NCBI GenBank assembly: GCA_030017715.1
Contig: JASEIU010000002.1
Location: forward strand, 422,915-486,914
Reading direction: 5' to 3'
Source of the DNA: Candidatus Saccharicenans sp.
GTDB lineage: Bacteria; Acidobacteriota; Aminicenantia; Aminicenantales; Saccharicenantaceae
Length of the DNA: 64,000 bases
In this document: positions 44,229-53,532 of the stretch, piece after piece
Position numbering within the stretch: position 1 is the stretch's first letter
Layout of the letters: every line of letters begins with the position of its first letter
Notes under the pieces: generated by a model
Told to the model about the DNA's origin: nothing
Databases searched by the model: none
What the model saw: only the letters and a program-made list of their open reading frames with translations
Made by a program: the position numbers and the translations under genes

Positions 44229-45557
44229 CTAAAATTTGTAGATTTTTCCGCGCAGGATAACTGTTTCGGGGTTCCCCAGGTTATCAAAAGACTTGAGCGG
44301 GTCGGATTTGAGTATCTGAAGATCCGCCGCCTTTCCTGGTTCGATCGTCCCCAGCTCATTCTCCAGCCCCAGGATTCTGGCTCCGTTTCCGGTGGCGCAG
44401 ACGATCACTTCCATCGGACTCATCCCCAGCCTCTGGAAATATTTCATCTCGTCGAAATAGATTTGAGGATACATTTCGCGGTATTCGCCGTTGGCATCGG
44501 TTCCGATGCCCATCACGATTTTCCGGGCATAGGCCTTTTTGAAAAGCGTTTCGTGCATGGCCATCGACCAGCCGCGTTTTTCGATCAGGAAGCGGTTTAT
44601 GTCGTCGCGCTGGTAACTGGCGTAATAGGTCATCAGAGTCGGGACGTTATAGACACCCTTCTCAGCCATCATGTCCAGCGTTTCGTCGTCCATTTCGTTC
44701 AGGTGCTCGATGCATTCCACTCCGGCCTGGATGGCTACTTTGGTCATGGTTGGCGGAATGGTGTCAGAAAAGCCGCCGCCGTGAGCGGTGATGTGTAGCC
44801 CGAGCATCCTGGCTTCCTCCACCGCTGCCCTGGCCTCCTCCAGCGTAAACTGCGGAGAAATCTTTATGTGCTTAAAACCGGAAGCATACATCTGGCGAAC
44901 AGCTTTGCGCCACTCCCAGGGTCCATCAGCGGCCATCGAACCGTGCATTCCGTAGCCATGGCCGCCGGTGATGGTGATGAGATAGCCGCAGGGATAAATC
45001 CGGATGCTGTCGATGTAACCCTTTTTCTGGGCCTGAAGGATAGCCCGAATGGCTTCAAGGTGCGAGCCAACGTCTCTGACGGCTGTTACTCCGCACCGCA
45101 GGTACATGTTCATAAGCTGGAGGGCTCTAAGAGTGGCCAGGCTGTTGCTGTCTCGGTAGTATTCCAGGTCGGAAGTCTCGCTCGTAAGATGAATGTGACA
45201 GTCGATGAACCCGGGCAGGATCCATTTTCCCGAAGCGTCTATTTTATGGGCTTCCTTCGGTATTTTAACTTTTCCAGCCGGGCCGACTTCCTTTATCTTA
45301 TCTCCTTCGATTATTATTACACCGTCAGGTAGCGGCTCCCGTCCGGTCCCGTCGATAATCGTTGCACCCAGCACCGCCACCAGCGCTGGCTTCCCGGATT
45401 TTTCCTGCGGTTTGTCGGTTCTGGCGGAAAGAAAGAGAGCTGACAGGAAGAGGAAACAGGACACCGCCAGCGCAATTATGCCGACCCGGCCCGTCCCTGC
45501 CAGTCTTTTAATTATTTTTCGACCTGAAAATATCTTCAGTTCGCTGGATATTTTCAT
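44229..45557 (-). CDS. Amidohydrolase-family enzyme, membrane-anchored or secreted
   Basis: 442 residues from the ATG at 45557, which has GGAGG five bases upstream. An N-terminal hydrophobic anchor (GIIALAVSCFLFLSALFLSA) precedes the composite beta-sandwich/TIM-barrel fold: GATIIDGTGREPLPDGVIIIEGDKI, then WILPGFIDCHIHL with the H-x-H metal pair, HITAHGGGF, CIEHLNEMDDE, and GTDANGE with the catalytic aspartate. The subgroup includes imidazolonepropionase-like and Xaa-Pro-dipeptidase-like hydrolases. It is probably exported. The downstream polytopic protein is in the same operon. Confidence 0.87.
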   Translation of the reverse strand: MKISSELKIFSGRKIIKRLAGTGRVGIIALAVSCFLFLSALFLSARTDKPQEKSGKPALVAVLGATIIDGTGREPLPDGVIIIEGDKIKEVGPAGKVKIPKEAHKIDASGKWILPGFIDCHIHLTSETSDLEYYRDSNSLATLRALQLMNMYLRCGVTAVRDVGSHLEAIRAILQAQKKGYIDSIRIYPCGYLITITGGHGYGMHGSMAADGPWEWRKAVRQMYASGFKHIKISPQFTLEEARAAVEEARMLGLHITAHGGGFSDTIPPTMTKVAIQAGVECIEHLNEMDDETLDMMAEKGVYNVPTLMTYYASYQRDDINRFLIEKRGWSMAMHETLFKKAYARKIVMGIGTDANGEYREMYPQIYFDEMKYFQRLGMSPMEVIVCATGNGARILGLENELGTIEPGKAADLQILKSDPLKSFDNLGNPETVILRGKIYKF

Positions 45558-46018
45558 CCTGACCTCCATTCGAAAAGATTTCTGACATGGTTCACCTATC
45601 AATATCGTCTTCTATCGGGCAAAAAGTCAACCCGGACTTTCTTTATGGAACAGAAATGCCTGAGAATCTCAGAGGAGTGTCTTGAGATGTCGGGGTGGTG
45701 GAGCGGCGGTGAGCGTGATCAAATAAAAGAGGCGAGCGATTGATCAACGGTAGGCTAAAAGACAGAATCTGGCCTGCGGATGTTATGGTGGGGCTTCCGG
45801 CTGGAAAAGAAATTCAAATCCTGCACTCAATTTTCCATCGAGACATATTTGCGTAGATAAAAAAGCCTATGCAGGCAGGCAATTCGCCCTGATTTATAGC
45901 TTCGCTGTGTTTCCAGGCAAACTTTCGGCGAGATTAGATGATTAATTTCAATTTTCAGGGCACGACTGTCAGGGCGACCTTCACGCATATTCAGGTTATG
46001 GACCGGCGCTTCAGCCCT
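45558..46018. other. Gene-free interval
   Basis: About 460 bases between the amidohydrolase start and the thioredoxin-like stop. No reading frame, RNA fold or repeat I can support. Confidence 0.4.
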
Positions 46019-46264
46019 CTATTTGCTGGCCAGCTCCGAAAGAAGTTTTTTAAGTTCTTCCACTGTCGGGATTTTGCCTGAAGAAATAATTTTGCCGTCG
46101 ACGATTACGGCCGGGGTCATCATCACCCCGAGTTTAGCCATTTCCTCAGGATCCCGGATATGGGAAATATCCGCAGTGAGGTTTAATTCAGCGCAGGCGG
46201 CCACGACACTTTTTTCAGTCTGATTGCACCTCGGGCAACCCGGACCGGCTATCTGTATTTTCAT
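46019..46264 (-). CDS. Small thioredoxin-like redox protein
   Basis: 81 residues. Thioredoxin fold with the redox pair C10-P-R-C13 (GPGCPRCNQTEK) and the cis-proline loop MMTPAVIVDG. Third cysteine at C24. This 'redox-active disulfide protein 2' type is regularly encoded next to COG0701 permeases, as here: the permease gene ends 16 bases upstream. It may deliver reducing power or a metal/metalloid to the permease, but no activity is proven. Confidence 0.9.
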   Translation of the reverse strand: MKIQIAGPGCPRCNQTEKSVVAACAELNLTADISHIRDPEEMAKLGVMMTPAVIVDGKIISSGKIPTVEELKKLLSELASK

Positions 46265-46280
46265 CTGTCACCTCCCGAAA

Positions 46281-47321
46281 CTAAAAGATGAAATTCCCGA
46301 ATAACCAACCGATTATGGTTCCCAGAATTATTATCGTCGGAACATACACCAGAGCTTTTTTAATGCCGAACACCCTGGCTATGGCCAGCCAGTTAGGCAG
46401 GCTCAAGCCGGGTCCCGTCAGAAGCAGGGCCAGAGCCGGACCCTTGCCCATCCCCAGCTTCATCAGAGTGTGAACAAACGGCGCCTCGGTCATGGTGGCA
46501 AAATAACTGATGGCCCCGATCAGGGTGGCAAAAAAGGAAGCCCGGAGGCTGTTTCCTCCCAGATAGTTTTTAATCCAGTCTTCGGGCAATATCTTTCCTA
46601 CAATTCCGACGATAAAGACTCCCGCCAGAAGTAGCGGAAAAATGATTTTCACGAACCACCAGCTCTCCCTCAGCCAGGCTTCTCTTTGTTCTTTTTCCAG
46701 GGCTTTCAGGGCATAAACAGCAACTGCCAGTGTCGCCGCAAACCAGACGAGAACTTTATGCAGGTAAGGACCGCTTCTTATAAGATAGTTCGGCAGGAGC
46801 AGCGACAGGAGTATCAGCCCAAGAAGCAGCAGGTGTTTCTTCTCTATGATGGATTTTCTTTCGCTTCTGGTCTGGCTGAATTCCTCCCTTTTTTCCCTGA
46901 AGAAGGTGCTCATGGCGAATCCGACGACGAAAGCCATGAGAAGAGAAGCCACCAGCCTTGCCAGCACCATCTGCCCGCCGAGAATACTCCCGGTGTAGGT
47001 GAGCGCCAGAATGTTGGCTGAAGGGGCCACCCAGAGTATGATGAAGGCTACTCCGACGCCTGCTCCCGAATAATAAAGCCCGCTGGCCACCGGAATGACC
47101 GTGCAGGAACAAACAGCCACTAAGAAGCTGGCGACCGAGGCTAAGGAAAAGGATTTAAGTTTATTTGCCTGCTCGCCCAGATATTCAAGGATGGCCTCCC
47201 GGTTAATGAAGGCCACCATTGCTCCGGCCAGCAGAAAGGCCGGAACCAGACAGGTAAGAACGTGGGTGGCAATGTAATCTTTGAGCGCGACAAGTCCGGC
47301 TAAGAAGATCTCTTTAATCAT
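46281..47321 (-). CDS. COG0701-family permease
   Basis: 346 residues with about eight to ten membrane helices. The family motif AVCSCTVIPVASGLYYSGAGVGVAFIILWVAPSANILAL is split over two helices and repeated in the second half (AISYFATMTEAPFVHTLMKLGMGKGPALALLLTGPGLSLPN). The CSC pair could bind a soft metal or metalloid. Relatives include the organoarsenical permease ArsP and SO_0444-type Cu/Zn efflux proteins. The paired thioredoxin-like gene and the upstream M29 peptidase are on the same strand with gaps of 16 and 21 bases. Confidence 0.88.
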   Translation of the reverse strand: MIKEIFLAGLVALKDYIATHVLTCLVPAFLLAGAMVAFINREAILEYLGEQANKLKSFSLASVASFLVAVCSCTVIPVASGLYYSGAGVGVAFIILWVAPSANILALTYTGSILGGQMVLARLVASLLMAFVVGFAMSTFFREKREEFSQTRSERKSIIEKKHLLLLGLILLSLLLPNYLIRSGPYLHKVLVWFAATLAVAVYALKALEKEQREAWLRESWWFVKIIFPLLLAGVFIVGIVGKILPEDWIKNYLGGNSLRASFFATLIGAISYFATMTEAPFVHTLMKLGMGKGPALALLLTGPGLSLPNWLAIARVFGIKKALVYVPTIIILGTIIGWLFGNFIF

Positions 47322-47342
47322 CAGGCAGTTCCTTTTTCAGGA

Positions 47343-48353
47343 TTAAGATTTATTATAATACTCTGCCCGGGCGCCAGGCACCACCCAGTCTATATGGACT
47401 GGGACGTCATTCCGGCCGCCCATCCCCTTGCTGTTTCCGCTGGCAAAGTGGATTGAGCCGGAGATTTTTTCAGCCACTAAGGTATTCCAGCCTTTTTTCT
47501 GCACGTACTCGCCGGTGATGTTGGGGTTCGTGCCGATACCGAGTTCAGCCAGGACGTTAAAATCCTTCCCGCCGAAGATAAGCGGCTTTATTTCCTTATC
47601 GATGTATTCCTGAGCTTCCGGCGTATCACCCTTTACCTCGACAAAACGCCCCTTTTCCACAAAGAACTTGGCCCGGTATTTTAAGGGACCGGCGCCGCCC
47701 CAGCCGGCCGGCACGGTGAAATAGCCGTTAGAGTCTCCTTCATGCACCGGAACCACGTAGGCTTCAGCCCCAGGAAGGTTTCCGAATTTGCCAGGCTGAG
47801 TGAGCAATCCGCTGGAAACGTGCACCAGCGACGGTTCGATCTCAACGGTTATGTCAGTGTCTTCTGCAAAAACCCGGACATAGCGGCTGTTTCTGAGTTT
47901 TTCTGCTTCAGCTTCGGTCTGCTGATGGAGGAGGTTATAGTCAACATCCATCGGCCCGCCTTCCTCAAACATCTCTAAGGTAAACCCGGGCAGGCTGGCG
48001 ATTCTTGAGCCTTTTTCATTCTGAGCCCGGCGAAAATTCGTGTGGGTCAGGGAAAAGGCGGTCGGCATGAATATTATTTCTTTGAAGCCGATTTTTTCAT
48101 AAAGGTCCGGGGTGGCGTCAACCCCATTTCTGGCTTCGGGCGGTATATAACTCAGCAGCTCGACTTCAACCCCGGCGCTTTTGAACACCTGATACATCCG
48201 CCGGCAGAGTTCTTCCGACCTTAAAAATTTATCCCGGTATTGTTCGTCAAAAGCCGAATTCCATTCCTGCCTTATTATGGCCACCTTTTCGCCATCCTTA
48301 TAGCCCATGTTGACCATGAGAGCATTTAATATCGCCCGGTCAATTCTGTTCAT
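47343..48353 (-). CDS. M29-family aminopeptidase (thermophilic metalloprotease family)
   Basis: 336 residues. Family features: the N-terminal GYKDGEKVAII, then FMPTAFSLTHTNFRRA, GKFGNLPGAEAYVVPVHEGDSNGYF, ELGIGTNPNI with its metal ligand, and GSIHFASGNSKGMGG followed by VHIDWV. These fit cobalt- or zinc-dependent aminopeptidase T/PepS relatives. AGGAGG precedes the ATG. It leads a three-gene minus-strand unit with the permease and the CPRC thioredoxin-like protein; why a peptidase is grouped with them is unclear. Confidence 0.85.
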   Translation of the reverse strand: MNRIDRAILNALMVNMGYKDGEKVAIIRQEWNSAFDEQYRDKFLRSEELCRRMYQVFKSAGVEVELLSYIPPEARNGVDATPDLYEKIGFKEIIFMPTAFSLTHTNFRRAQNEKGSRIASLPGFTLEMFEEGGPMDVDYNLLHQQTEAEAEKLRNSRYVRVFAEDTDITVEIEPSLVHVSSGLLTQPGKFGNLPGAEAYVVPVHEGDSNGYFTVPAGWGGAGPLKYRAKFFVEKGRFVEVKGDTPEAQEYIDKEIKPLIFGGKDFNVLAELGIGTNPNITGEYVQKKGWNTLVAEKISGSIHFASGNSKGMGGRNDVPVHIDWVVPGARAEYYNKS

Positions 48354-48726
48354 CTTTGCCTCCTGTGAATTTTAAGCACGATTATTTTACAGGATTTATG
48401 CTTTAAGTCACCAGAAAAGAACCAGGCCAAAAAAATAGCTCTTCTGCCTCCTTAAATTTCCGTCAGCAGCCAGTTTAGCCCGCTTTCACTCAATTTACAC
48501 TCTACCACTTTTGAAATTTATATTTAAAGACCCGCCAGCTTACAGTTTAATAAATTATTTCAGCTTAGAGCGGTATATAGGTGTCAGCGGGAGAAGAAAG
48601 TGCGCCCGCGGAATCCTGACAATAGACCGGTTAATGTTTTGCGGAAAACCTTAAAGCTTCTAAAGCCGCTAAAATATTAAAGACTGAGATGTGAAATGAT
48701 AGAATTACCTGAGCGGGAGTACGGCC
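48354..48726. other. AT-rich gene-free interval with a degenerate repeat
   Basis: Divergent promoter region of the M29 and aminotransferase genes. It holds copy 1 of the degenerate repeat (48565-48691) and nothing else I can support. Confidence 0.45.
48565..48691. repeat. Degenerate intergenic repeat, copy 1
   Basis: Aligns over its length, with small gaps, to 53284-53417. Shared blocks in the same order: TTAGAG-CGGTA, AGAAG, the core TGCGGAAAAC (48640-48649) followed by TTAAA, and ACTGAG near the end. Identity is moderate. Origin unknown: a decayed mobile element or the end of a decayed gene are both possible. Confidence 0.5.
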
Positions 48727-49872
48727 ATGCACATCCTAAAATGTCATGAGATAGTAAAAACCGATTTTGTTAAAGCTGAGAATTGTTACTTATACGATTC
48801 TGAAGGGAAGAAGTATGTTGACTTTGAATCTGGCATCTGGTGCACGGTTCTCGGTCATAATCATCCGAGGATCAATCGGGTTATTCACCACCAGATTCAG
48901 AAGGTAATGCATCTCGGAACGCGTTATTTGAGCCCGGTTGTGGAAGAAGCTGCTGCCGAGCTTCTTGATATTACGGGCCTGAAAGATGGAAGGTGTGTTT
49001 TCCTGAGTTCGGGCAGTGAGGCGGTTGAGTTTGCAGTGCAGATTGCCAGGCGCCTGATCCGAAAGCCCAGATGGCTGGGTTTTGCCCGATCCTATCTTGG
49101 GGCTTACGGCTCGGCCGGAAAAAAAGATGCTGCCGAAGCCTGGTTGTTTGACTGGGAACAGTGCCTGAACCGGGCGCCTGAAGAATGGCTGCCCCAGATT
49201 CCTTTTGATCAAATCGGTGCCTTGGTCTTTGAACCCGGCGGAAGTGGAATCGGTTTTGTGAAATTCCCTCCGCCCGAGATCGTCAGGATGCTTTTCAATA
49301 AAGTAAAACAGCACGGGGGTCTGGTGGTGGTCAATGAAGTTACCACCGGCATCTGTCGAACCGGTCAGTGGTTTGGGTTTCAGCCTTATGACCTTCAGCC
49401 AGACATAGTGGCAGTAGGAAAAGGCCTGGGTAATGGCTATCCGGTAAGTGCTGTGGTCATGCGAAAAGAGCTGGCAGAAGCGCTGGAAGCAACGGGATTC
49501 TATTATGCGCAATCCCACCAGAATGATCCGCTTGGTGCAGCTGTGGCCAGGGAGGTTATTTCCACGATTCGGGAAGAAGGCTGGATAGAAAATGGCCGCG
49601 AAAAGGGAGAATATTTTCTGGCTGGTTTGAAGCAATTAGAACAGGAACGCAAACTGGTTAAGGAAGCGCGGGGCCGGGGCCTGCTGCTCGGGCTTGAGCT
49701 CTGGCCTGATGAGCGAAGGAACGTTCAGAATATCTACAGAAAACTCCTGGACTGCGGGTATCTGGTCGGATATTATTCGGCCGGAAATGTGCTGCGCTTT
49801 GACCCGGCTCTGACCATTGACCACGAAGATATCACCCGGCTGCTCGAAGTCCTGGCCGAGATATTGAAATGA
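48727..49872 (+). CDS. Class III PLP-dependent aminotransferase
   Basis: 381 residues. Fold-type I: LYDSEGKKYVDFESGIW, GHNHPRINRVI, LSSGSEAVEFAVQIAR, and the PLP lysine K232 in VAVGKGLGNGYPVSAVV. The segment that normally reads D-E-V-x-T-G is N203-E-V-T-T-G, so the residue facing the pyridine nitrogen is Asn, not Asp. Relatives include ornithine, acetylornithine and GABA aminotransferases; the amine donor cannot be named. Single gene with weak ribosome-binding site (GCGGGAG). Confidence 0.88.
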   Translation: MHILKCHEIVKTDFVKAENCYLYDSEGKKYVDFESGIWCTVLGHNHPRINRVIHHQIQKVMHLGTRYLSPVVEEAAAELLDITGLKDGRCVFLSSGSEAVEFAVQIARRLIRKPRWLGFARSYLGAYGSAGKKDAAEAWLFDWEQCLNRAPEEWLPQIPFDQIGALVFEPGGSGIGFVKFPPPEIVRMLFNKVKQHGGLVVVNEVTTGICRTGQWFGFQPYDLQPDIVAVGKGLGNGYPVSAVVMRKELAEALEATGFYYAQSHQNDPLGAAVAREVISTIREEGWIENGREKGEYFLAGLKQLEQERKLVKEARGRGLLLGLELWPDERRNVQNIYRKLLDCGYLVGYYSAGNVLRFDPALTIDHEDITRLLEVLAEILK

Positions 49873-50040
49873 CCATTTACGGCACTTTTCTATTCTGAAT
49901 AAATTCTTAATAAATACCAGCCCGCAAACTTCCCATCAACTGAAAATTCAGGATATGTTCCGCCGCTTCCCATTTCAGAAGCTTGCGCCATTGATTCAAA
50001 TTTATAACGTTTGTAATTGGACTCCTGTTTACCCTGTTTA

Positions 50041-50766
50041 TTATTTTATAAGACCCAGGGCCACTAAAACAAATACAGGGCCGTTATATAATCCATGGAT
50101 AAAAATGCCCGTAAGAGAATTTTTCGTTTTATCAAATACATAGGGAATAATAATGAGTATTGGGATAAGCATTATCAATAAATCAAAACCAAAGGGAAGA
50201 TGAAACATCATCCATAAAATAGAACAGAGGAACCAGGCATATTTAGTCTGAAGCCTGGCTTGAATATAACCGCGCCATAGCATCTCTTCTCCGACGATGT
50301 TAAAAAAGAACATCGGCAGCCATACCAACAGCAGCAGTTTATCCTGGCCCTGGAATGGATGTATTTCCATAAACCATGGGGTTGGTGTTAATGGGCTTGT
50401 TCCGTAATATCTGTTCAATAAGAATGAACCGGCGAAAATTAGTCCCGAAAGCACAAATACAAGCAGCAGGCCAATTATTGAGTATTGCCAATCCTTTTTA
50501 GTAAAGGGTTTAATGCTTAAAGCCTGCAATATTTGACTGAAACTGTTATTCCCTTCCTTCCTGGCCATCAGAACTGCAAATAAAAACAGAGGAATAAACA
50601 GAAAATAGCCAGTGATAAACCAGTATAAAGCGGGATTGATAGCAAAGTTATATTTTAAGAACGGCAAAAGGGTAAAAAGCAAGAGGAAAAAATATATAGT
50701 AAATGAACCGAAAATTAAGACGGCTTTTAACGGCCCAATTTTATTATTCATCAATGTCTTGCCCAT
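50041..50766 (-). CDS. CPBP-family intramembrane metalloprotease
   Basis: 241 residues and about seven membrane helices. The CPBP/Rce1-like motifs are E160-E161-x3-R165-G (GEEMLWRGYIQ) and F-H189 (MMFHLPFG) two helices later. Eukaryotic Rce1 cleaves prenylated proteins; bacterial members are involved in bacteriocin immunity or membrane-protein processing. The start is uncertain: neither the ATG at 50766 nor an in-frame ATG five codons later has a ribosome-binding site. The gene is AT-richer than its neighbours. Confidence 0.87.
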   Translation of the reverse strand: MGKTLMNNKIGPLKAVLIFGSFTIYFFLLLFTLLPFLKYNFAINPALYWFITGYFLFIPLFLFAVLMARKEGNNSFSQILQALSIKPFTKKDWQYSIIGLLLVFVLSGLIFAGSFLLNRYYGTSPLTPTPWFMEIHPFQGQDKLLLLVWLPMFFFNIVGEEMLWRGYIQARLQTKYAWFLCSILWMMFHLPFGFDLLIMLIPILIIIPYVFDKTKNSLTGIFIHGLYNGPVFVLVALGLIK

Positions 50767-50998
50767 TTTATAACATAGAATATAGATATTATGGACAAAA
50801 TTAAAATTGCCCTGAACTTTTCTGTGAAAGCAAACTTACCCCTTTGGCCGCAATCATCGGGCAGCCATAACCGGCGCCGCCATCACAATTAATTACCTCA
50901 GGTTCAATTCTAAAGCCGAAATATTTAAGCCACCCTGTCTGTGACAAACATCAGCCTCAAGTGATTGATGATTTTATCCACCAGGCCATAGTCGGACT

Positions 50999-53158
50999 TC
51001 ATTCTTTGATTCCGGCCAAATCGAGCAGGAAGGCGTACTGAAGTGCGATTTCTCTGAAACGGCGATAACGACCTGAGGCGCCACCGTGGCCGGCTTCCAT
51101 ATTCGTGTACAGAAGCAGAAGATTATTATCAGTTTTCAGCTCTCTGAGCTTGGCCACCCACTTGGCCGGCTCCCAGTACTGAACCTGGGAATCGTGAAGG
51201 CCGGTGGTAACCAGCATAGCCGGATAATCTTTGGCTTCCACATTATCATAAGGAGAGTAAGACAGCAGGTAATCATAGAATTCTTTGTCGGCCGGATTTC
51301 CCCATTCATCGAATTCGTTTGTGGTCAGAGGAATTGAGGTGTCGAGCATGGTGGTTATGACATCAACAAAGGGAACAGCGGCAATTACGCCCCTGAACAG
51401 GTCGGGCCTCATATTAACCACCGCGCCCATCAGTAATCCTCCGGCGCTTCCCCCCATGGCAAATAAACTGTCGGGATTGGTGAAATTTTTGGCAATCAGA
51501 TGTTCGGCGCAGGCGATGAAATCGGTGAAAGTATTTTTCTTCTGCAGAAGTTTGCCGGCTTCATACCAGTCGCGGCCGAGTTCCTGACCGCCGCGGATAT
51601 GGGCGATGGCATAGATGAATCCTCTGTCCAGCAGACTCAGTCTGGCAGAGCTGAAACTCGGGTCGGTGCTGGCTCCGTAAGAGCCATAACCATAGAGAAG
51701 CAGAGGGTTTTTGCCGTTTTTCTCCAGCCCTTTTCTGTAGACCAGAGATATCGGAATTTTCACTCCATCCCCGGCTGGGGCATAGAGTCTTTCTGCCTGG
51801 TAATTATTGGGGTCAAAATCACCCAGGACTTCTTCCTGCTTGAGCAGGATTTTCTCCCTGGTTTTCATATTATAATCAAAGGTCGAATTGGGGGTGGTTA
51901 AAGAGCTGTAGCCATAGCGCAACAGCTCGGTGTCAAATTCTGGATTAACCGAAATGCGAGCCGAATAAGTTTCCTCCCCGAAATCAAGGTAGTGTTCGGA
52001 TCTGTCTTTCCATCTAATTATTCTCAGGTTGGTCAAGCCGTTTTTTCTCTCATTAACCACCAGAAAATCCCTGAAGATTTCAAATTCCTCCAGCAGAATG
52101 TCCGCCCGGTGGGGGATGAGATCAACCCAGTTTTCTTTGGTGGTCCGATTAACTGGAGTCGAGACCAGCCTGAAGTTTTTGGCGTTTAAGTTTGTCCTGA
52201 TGTAGAACTTATCTCCGAAATGGTCAACGCTGTATTCCAGGTTTCTTTCCCGGGGCTGGATTATCTTAAACTGGCCGTCCGGATTGCTGGCGTCCAGAAA
52301 GCGGTATTCATCGGACAGGGTGCTGTTGGAGGCAATCATCAGGAATTTTTTCGATTTGGTCTTAAAAACGGAAGTATTGAAGGTTTCATCCTCTTCGCGG
52401 TAAATTTCCGCATCTTCTTTCGGGTCAGTGCCCAGGACGTGCCTGTAGATTTTATAAGGCCTGAGGGTGGTTTCGTCCTTAACGGTATAAAATACGGTCT
52501 TATTGTCGTTGGCCCAGGCGGCATATCCAGTGGTATTGACAAGGCGGTCTGGCAGGAGCTCCCCGGTAGTAAGGTCCTTGAAGTGAATTGTATAAAGACG
52601 GCGGCTTACCGTGTCGACGCCATAGGCAAGTAATTTATTGTCGGGGCTTACCGAGAGGCCGGTCACCTGAAAATACCCGTGTCCCTCAGCCATTTCAGGA
52701 ACATTCAGCATGATTTCTTCTTCGGCCTCAAGACTTCCCTTTTTACGGCAATAGTACGGGTACTCCTTGCCCTCTTCGTAGCGGGTATAGTAATAATAGC
52801 CTTCCGACCTGTAGGGGACAGACATATCAGTTTGTTTGAGGCGTCCTATCATCTCAGCATAGAGTTTTTCCTGAAGATTCTCAGTGTGTTTCATAGCGGC
52901 TTTCAAGTATTCATTTTCCGCTTCAAGATAGGCTATGACTTTTGGATTGTCCCGCTCATTAAGCCAGTAGTAATAATCAACCCGCGTATGGCCATGAATG
53001 GTCAGCTCTTTCTTTATTTTTTCGGCGACCGGTGGGCCGGGCAACCGGGTGGAATCTTTTTCGGGCTTACAGGCCTGGGAAATAAACAGGATGGCGACGG
53101 CCAGAGGCAAGATTAAGATGGCACGCCAATCAAACTTTTGTCTGAATGAGTATTTCAT
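50999..53158 (-). CDS. S9-family prolyl oligopeptidase, oligopeptidase B-like
   Basis: 719 residues from the ATG at 53158, which has AAAGGAG upstream. Lipoprotein-like signal (LFISQAC), so attached to an envelope membrane. N-terminal seven-bladed propeller begins with ELTIHGHTRVDYYYWLNERDNPKVI, typical of the S9A group. The C-terminal alpha/beta hydrolase has GYGSYG, the nucleophile in FAMGGSAGGLLMG, the aspartate in TTGLHDSQVQYWEP, and the histidine in EAGHGGASGR. It cleaves short peptides; the oligopeptidase B acidic pocket suggests preference for basic residues. Confidence 0.92.
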   Translation of the reverse strand: MKYSFRQKFDWRAILILPLAVAILFISQACKPEKDSTRLPGPPVAEKIKKELTIHGHTRVDYYYWLNERDNPKVIAYLEAENEYLKAAMKHTENLQEKLYAEMIGRLKQTDMSVPYRSEGYYYYTRYEEGKEYPYYCRKKGSLEAEEEIMLNVPEMAEGHGYFQVTGLSVSPDNKLLAYGVDTVSRRLYTIHFKDLTTGELLPDRLVNTTGYAAWANDNKTVFYTVKDETTLRPYKIYRHVLGTDPKEDAEIYREEDETFNTSVFKTKSKKFLMIASNSTLSDEYRFLDASNPDGQFKIIQPRERNLEYSVDHFGDKFYIRTNLNAKNFRLVSTPVNRTTKENWVDLIPHRADILLEEFEIFRDFLVVNERKNGLTNLRIIRWKDRSEHYLDFGEETYSARISVNPEFDTELLRYGYSSLTTPNSTFDYNMKTREKILLKQEEVLGDFDPNNYQAERLYAPAGDGVKIPISLVYRKGLEKNGKNPLLLYGYGSYGASTDPSFSSARLSLLDRGFIYAIAHIRGGQELGRDWYEAGKLLQKKNTFTDFIACAEHLIAKNFTNPDSLFAMGGSAGGLLMGAVVNMRPDLFRGVIAAVPFVDVITTMLDTSIPLTTNEFDEWGNPADKEFYDYLLSYSPYDNVEAKDYPAMLVTTGLHDSQVQYWEPAKWVAKLRELKTDNNLLLLYTNMEAGHGGASGRYRRFREIALQYAFLLDLAGIKE

Positions 53159-53532
53159 CGTCAGCTCCTTTCCAGGGTTATAATCCGGCTGGCCGGACAT
53201 TCACCCTATTTTGCTTTTTTTAACATTATTATTGATTGCAGTCAAAATTTAACTTCTTTCGGGTTAAACACATATTATCCGGGTTAGAGGCGGTAAATAT
53301 AGGCAGCAATCGGAAAAGAAGCCAGGGCACTTAGAAACTTGGCAACAGTCCGTATGATGTTTGCGGAAAACTTAAAACTTTCTATTACTACTACAGATAA
53401 CATTAAAAACTGAGCTGCTTGAAGTCCTTTATGAAATTTTGAGCTGACCCGCTGTAATAAGACCCGGCTTGACAGCCCTCGCCAGAGCGGGATATCTATG
53501 TACAGAGGCATAGCTTGCTGAAGGAGGTTCCG
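53159..53532. other. Gene-free interval with degenerate repeat copy 2
   Basis: Divergent control region between the S9 peptidase and VOC genes. It contains the second copy of the degenerate repeat (53284-53417). A minus-strand frame through the repeat ends SALASFPIAAYIYRL and looks mildly coding, but lacks a start with a ribosome-binding site. Confidence 0.4.
53284..53417. repeat. Degenerate intergenic repeat, copy 2
   Basis: Counterpart of 48565-48691, same orientation; core TGCGGAAAAC at 53362-53371. Both copies lie upstream of a plus-strand gene and beside a minus-strand peptidase gene. Confidence 0.5.
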
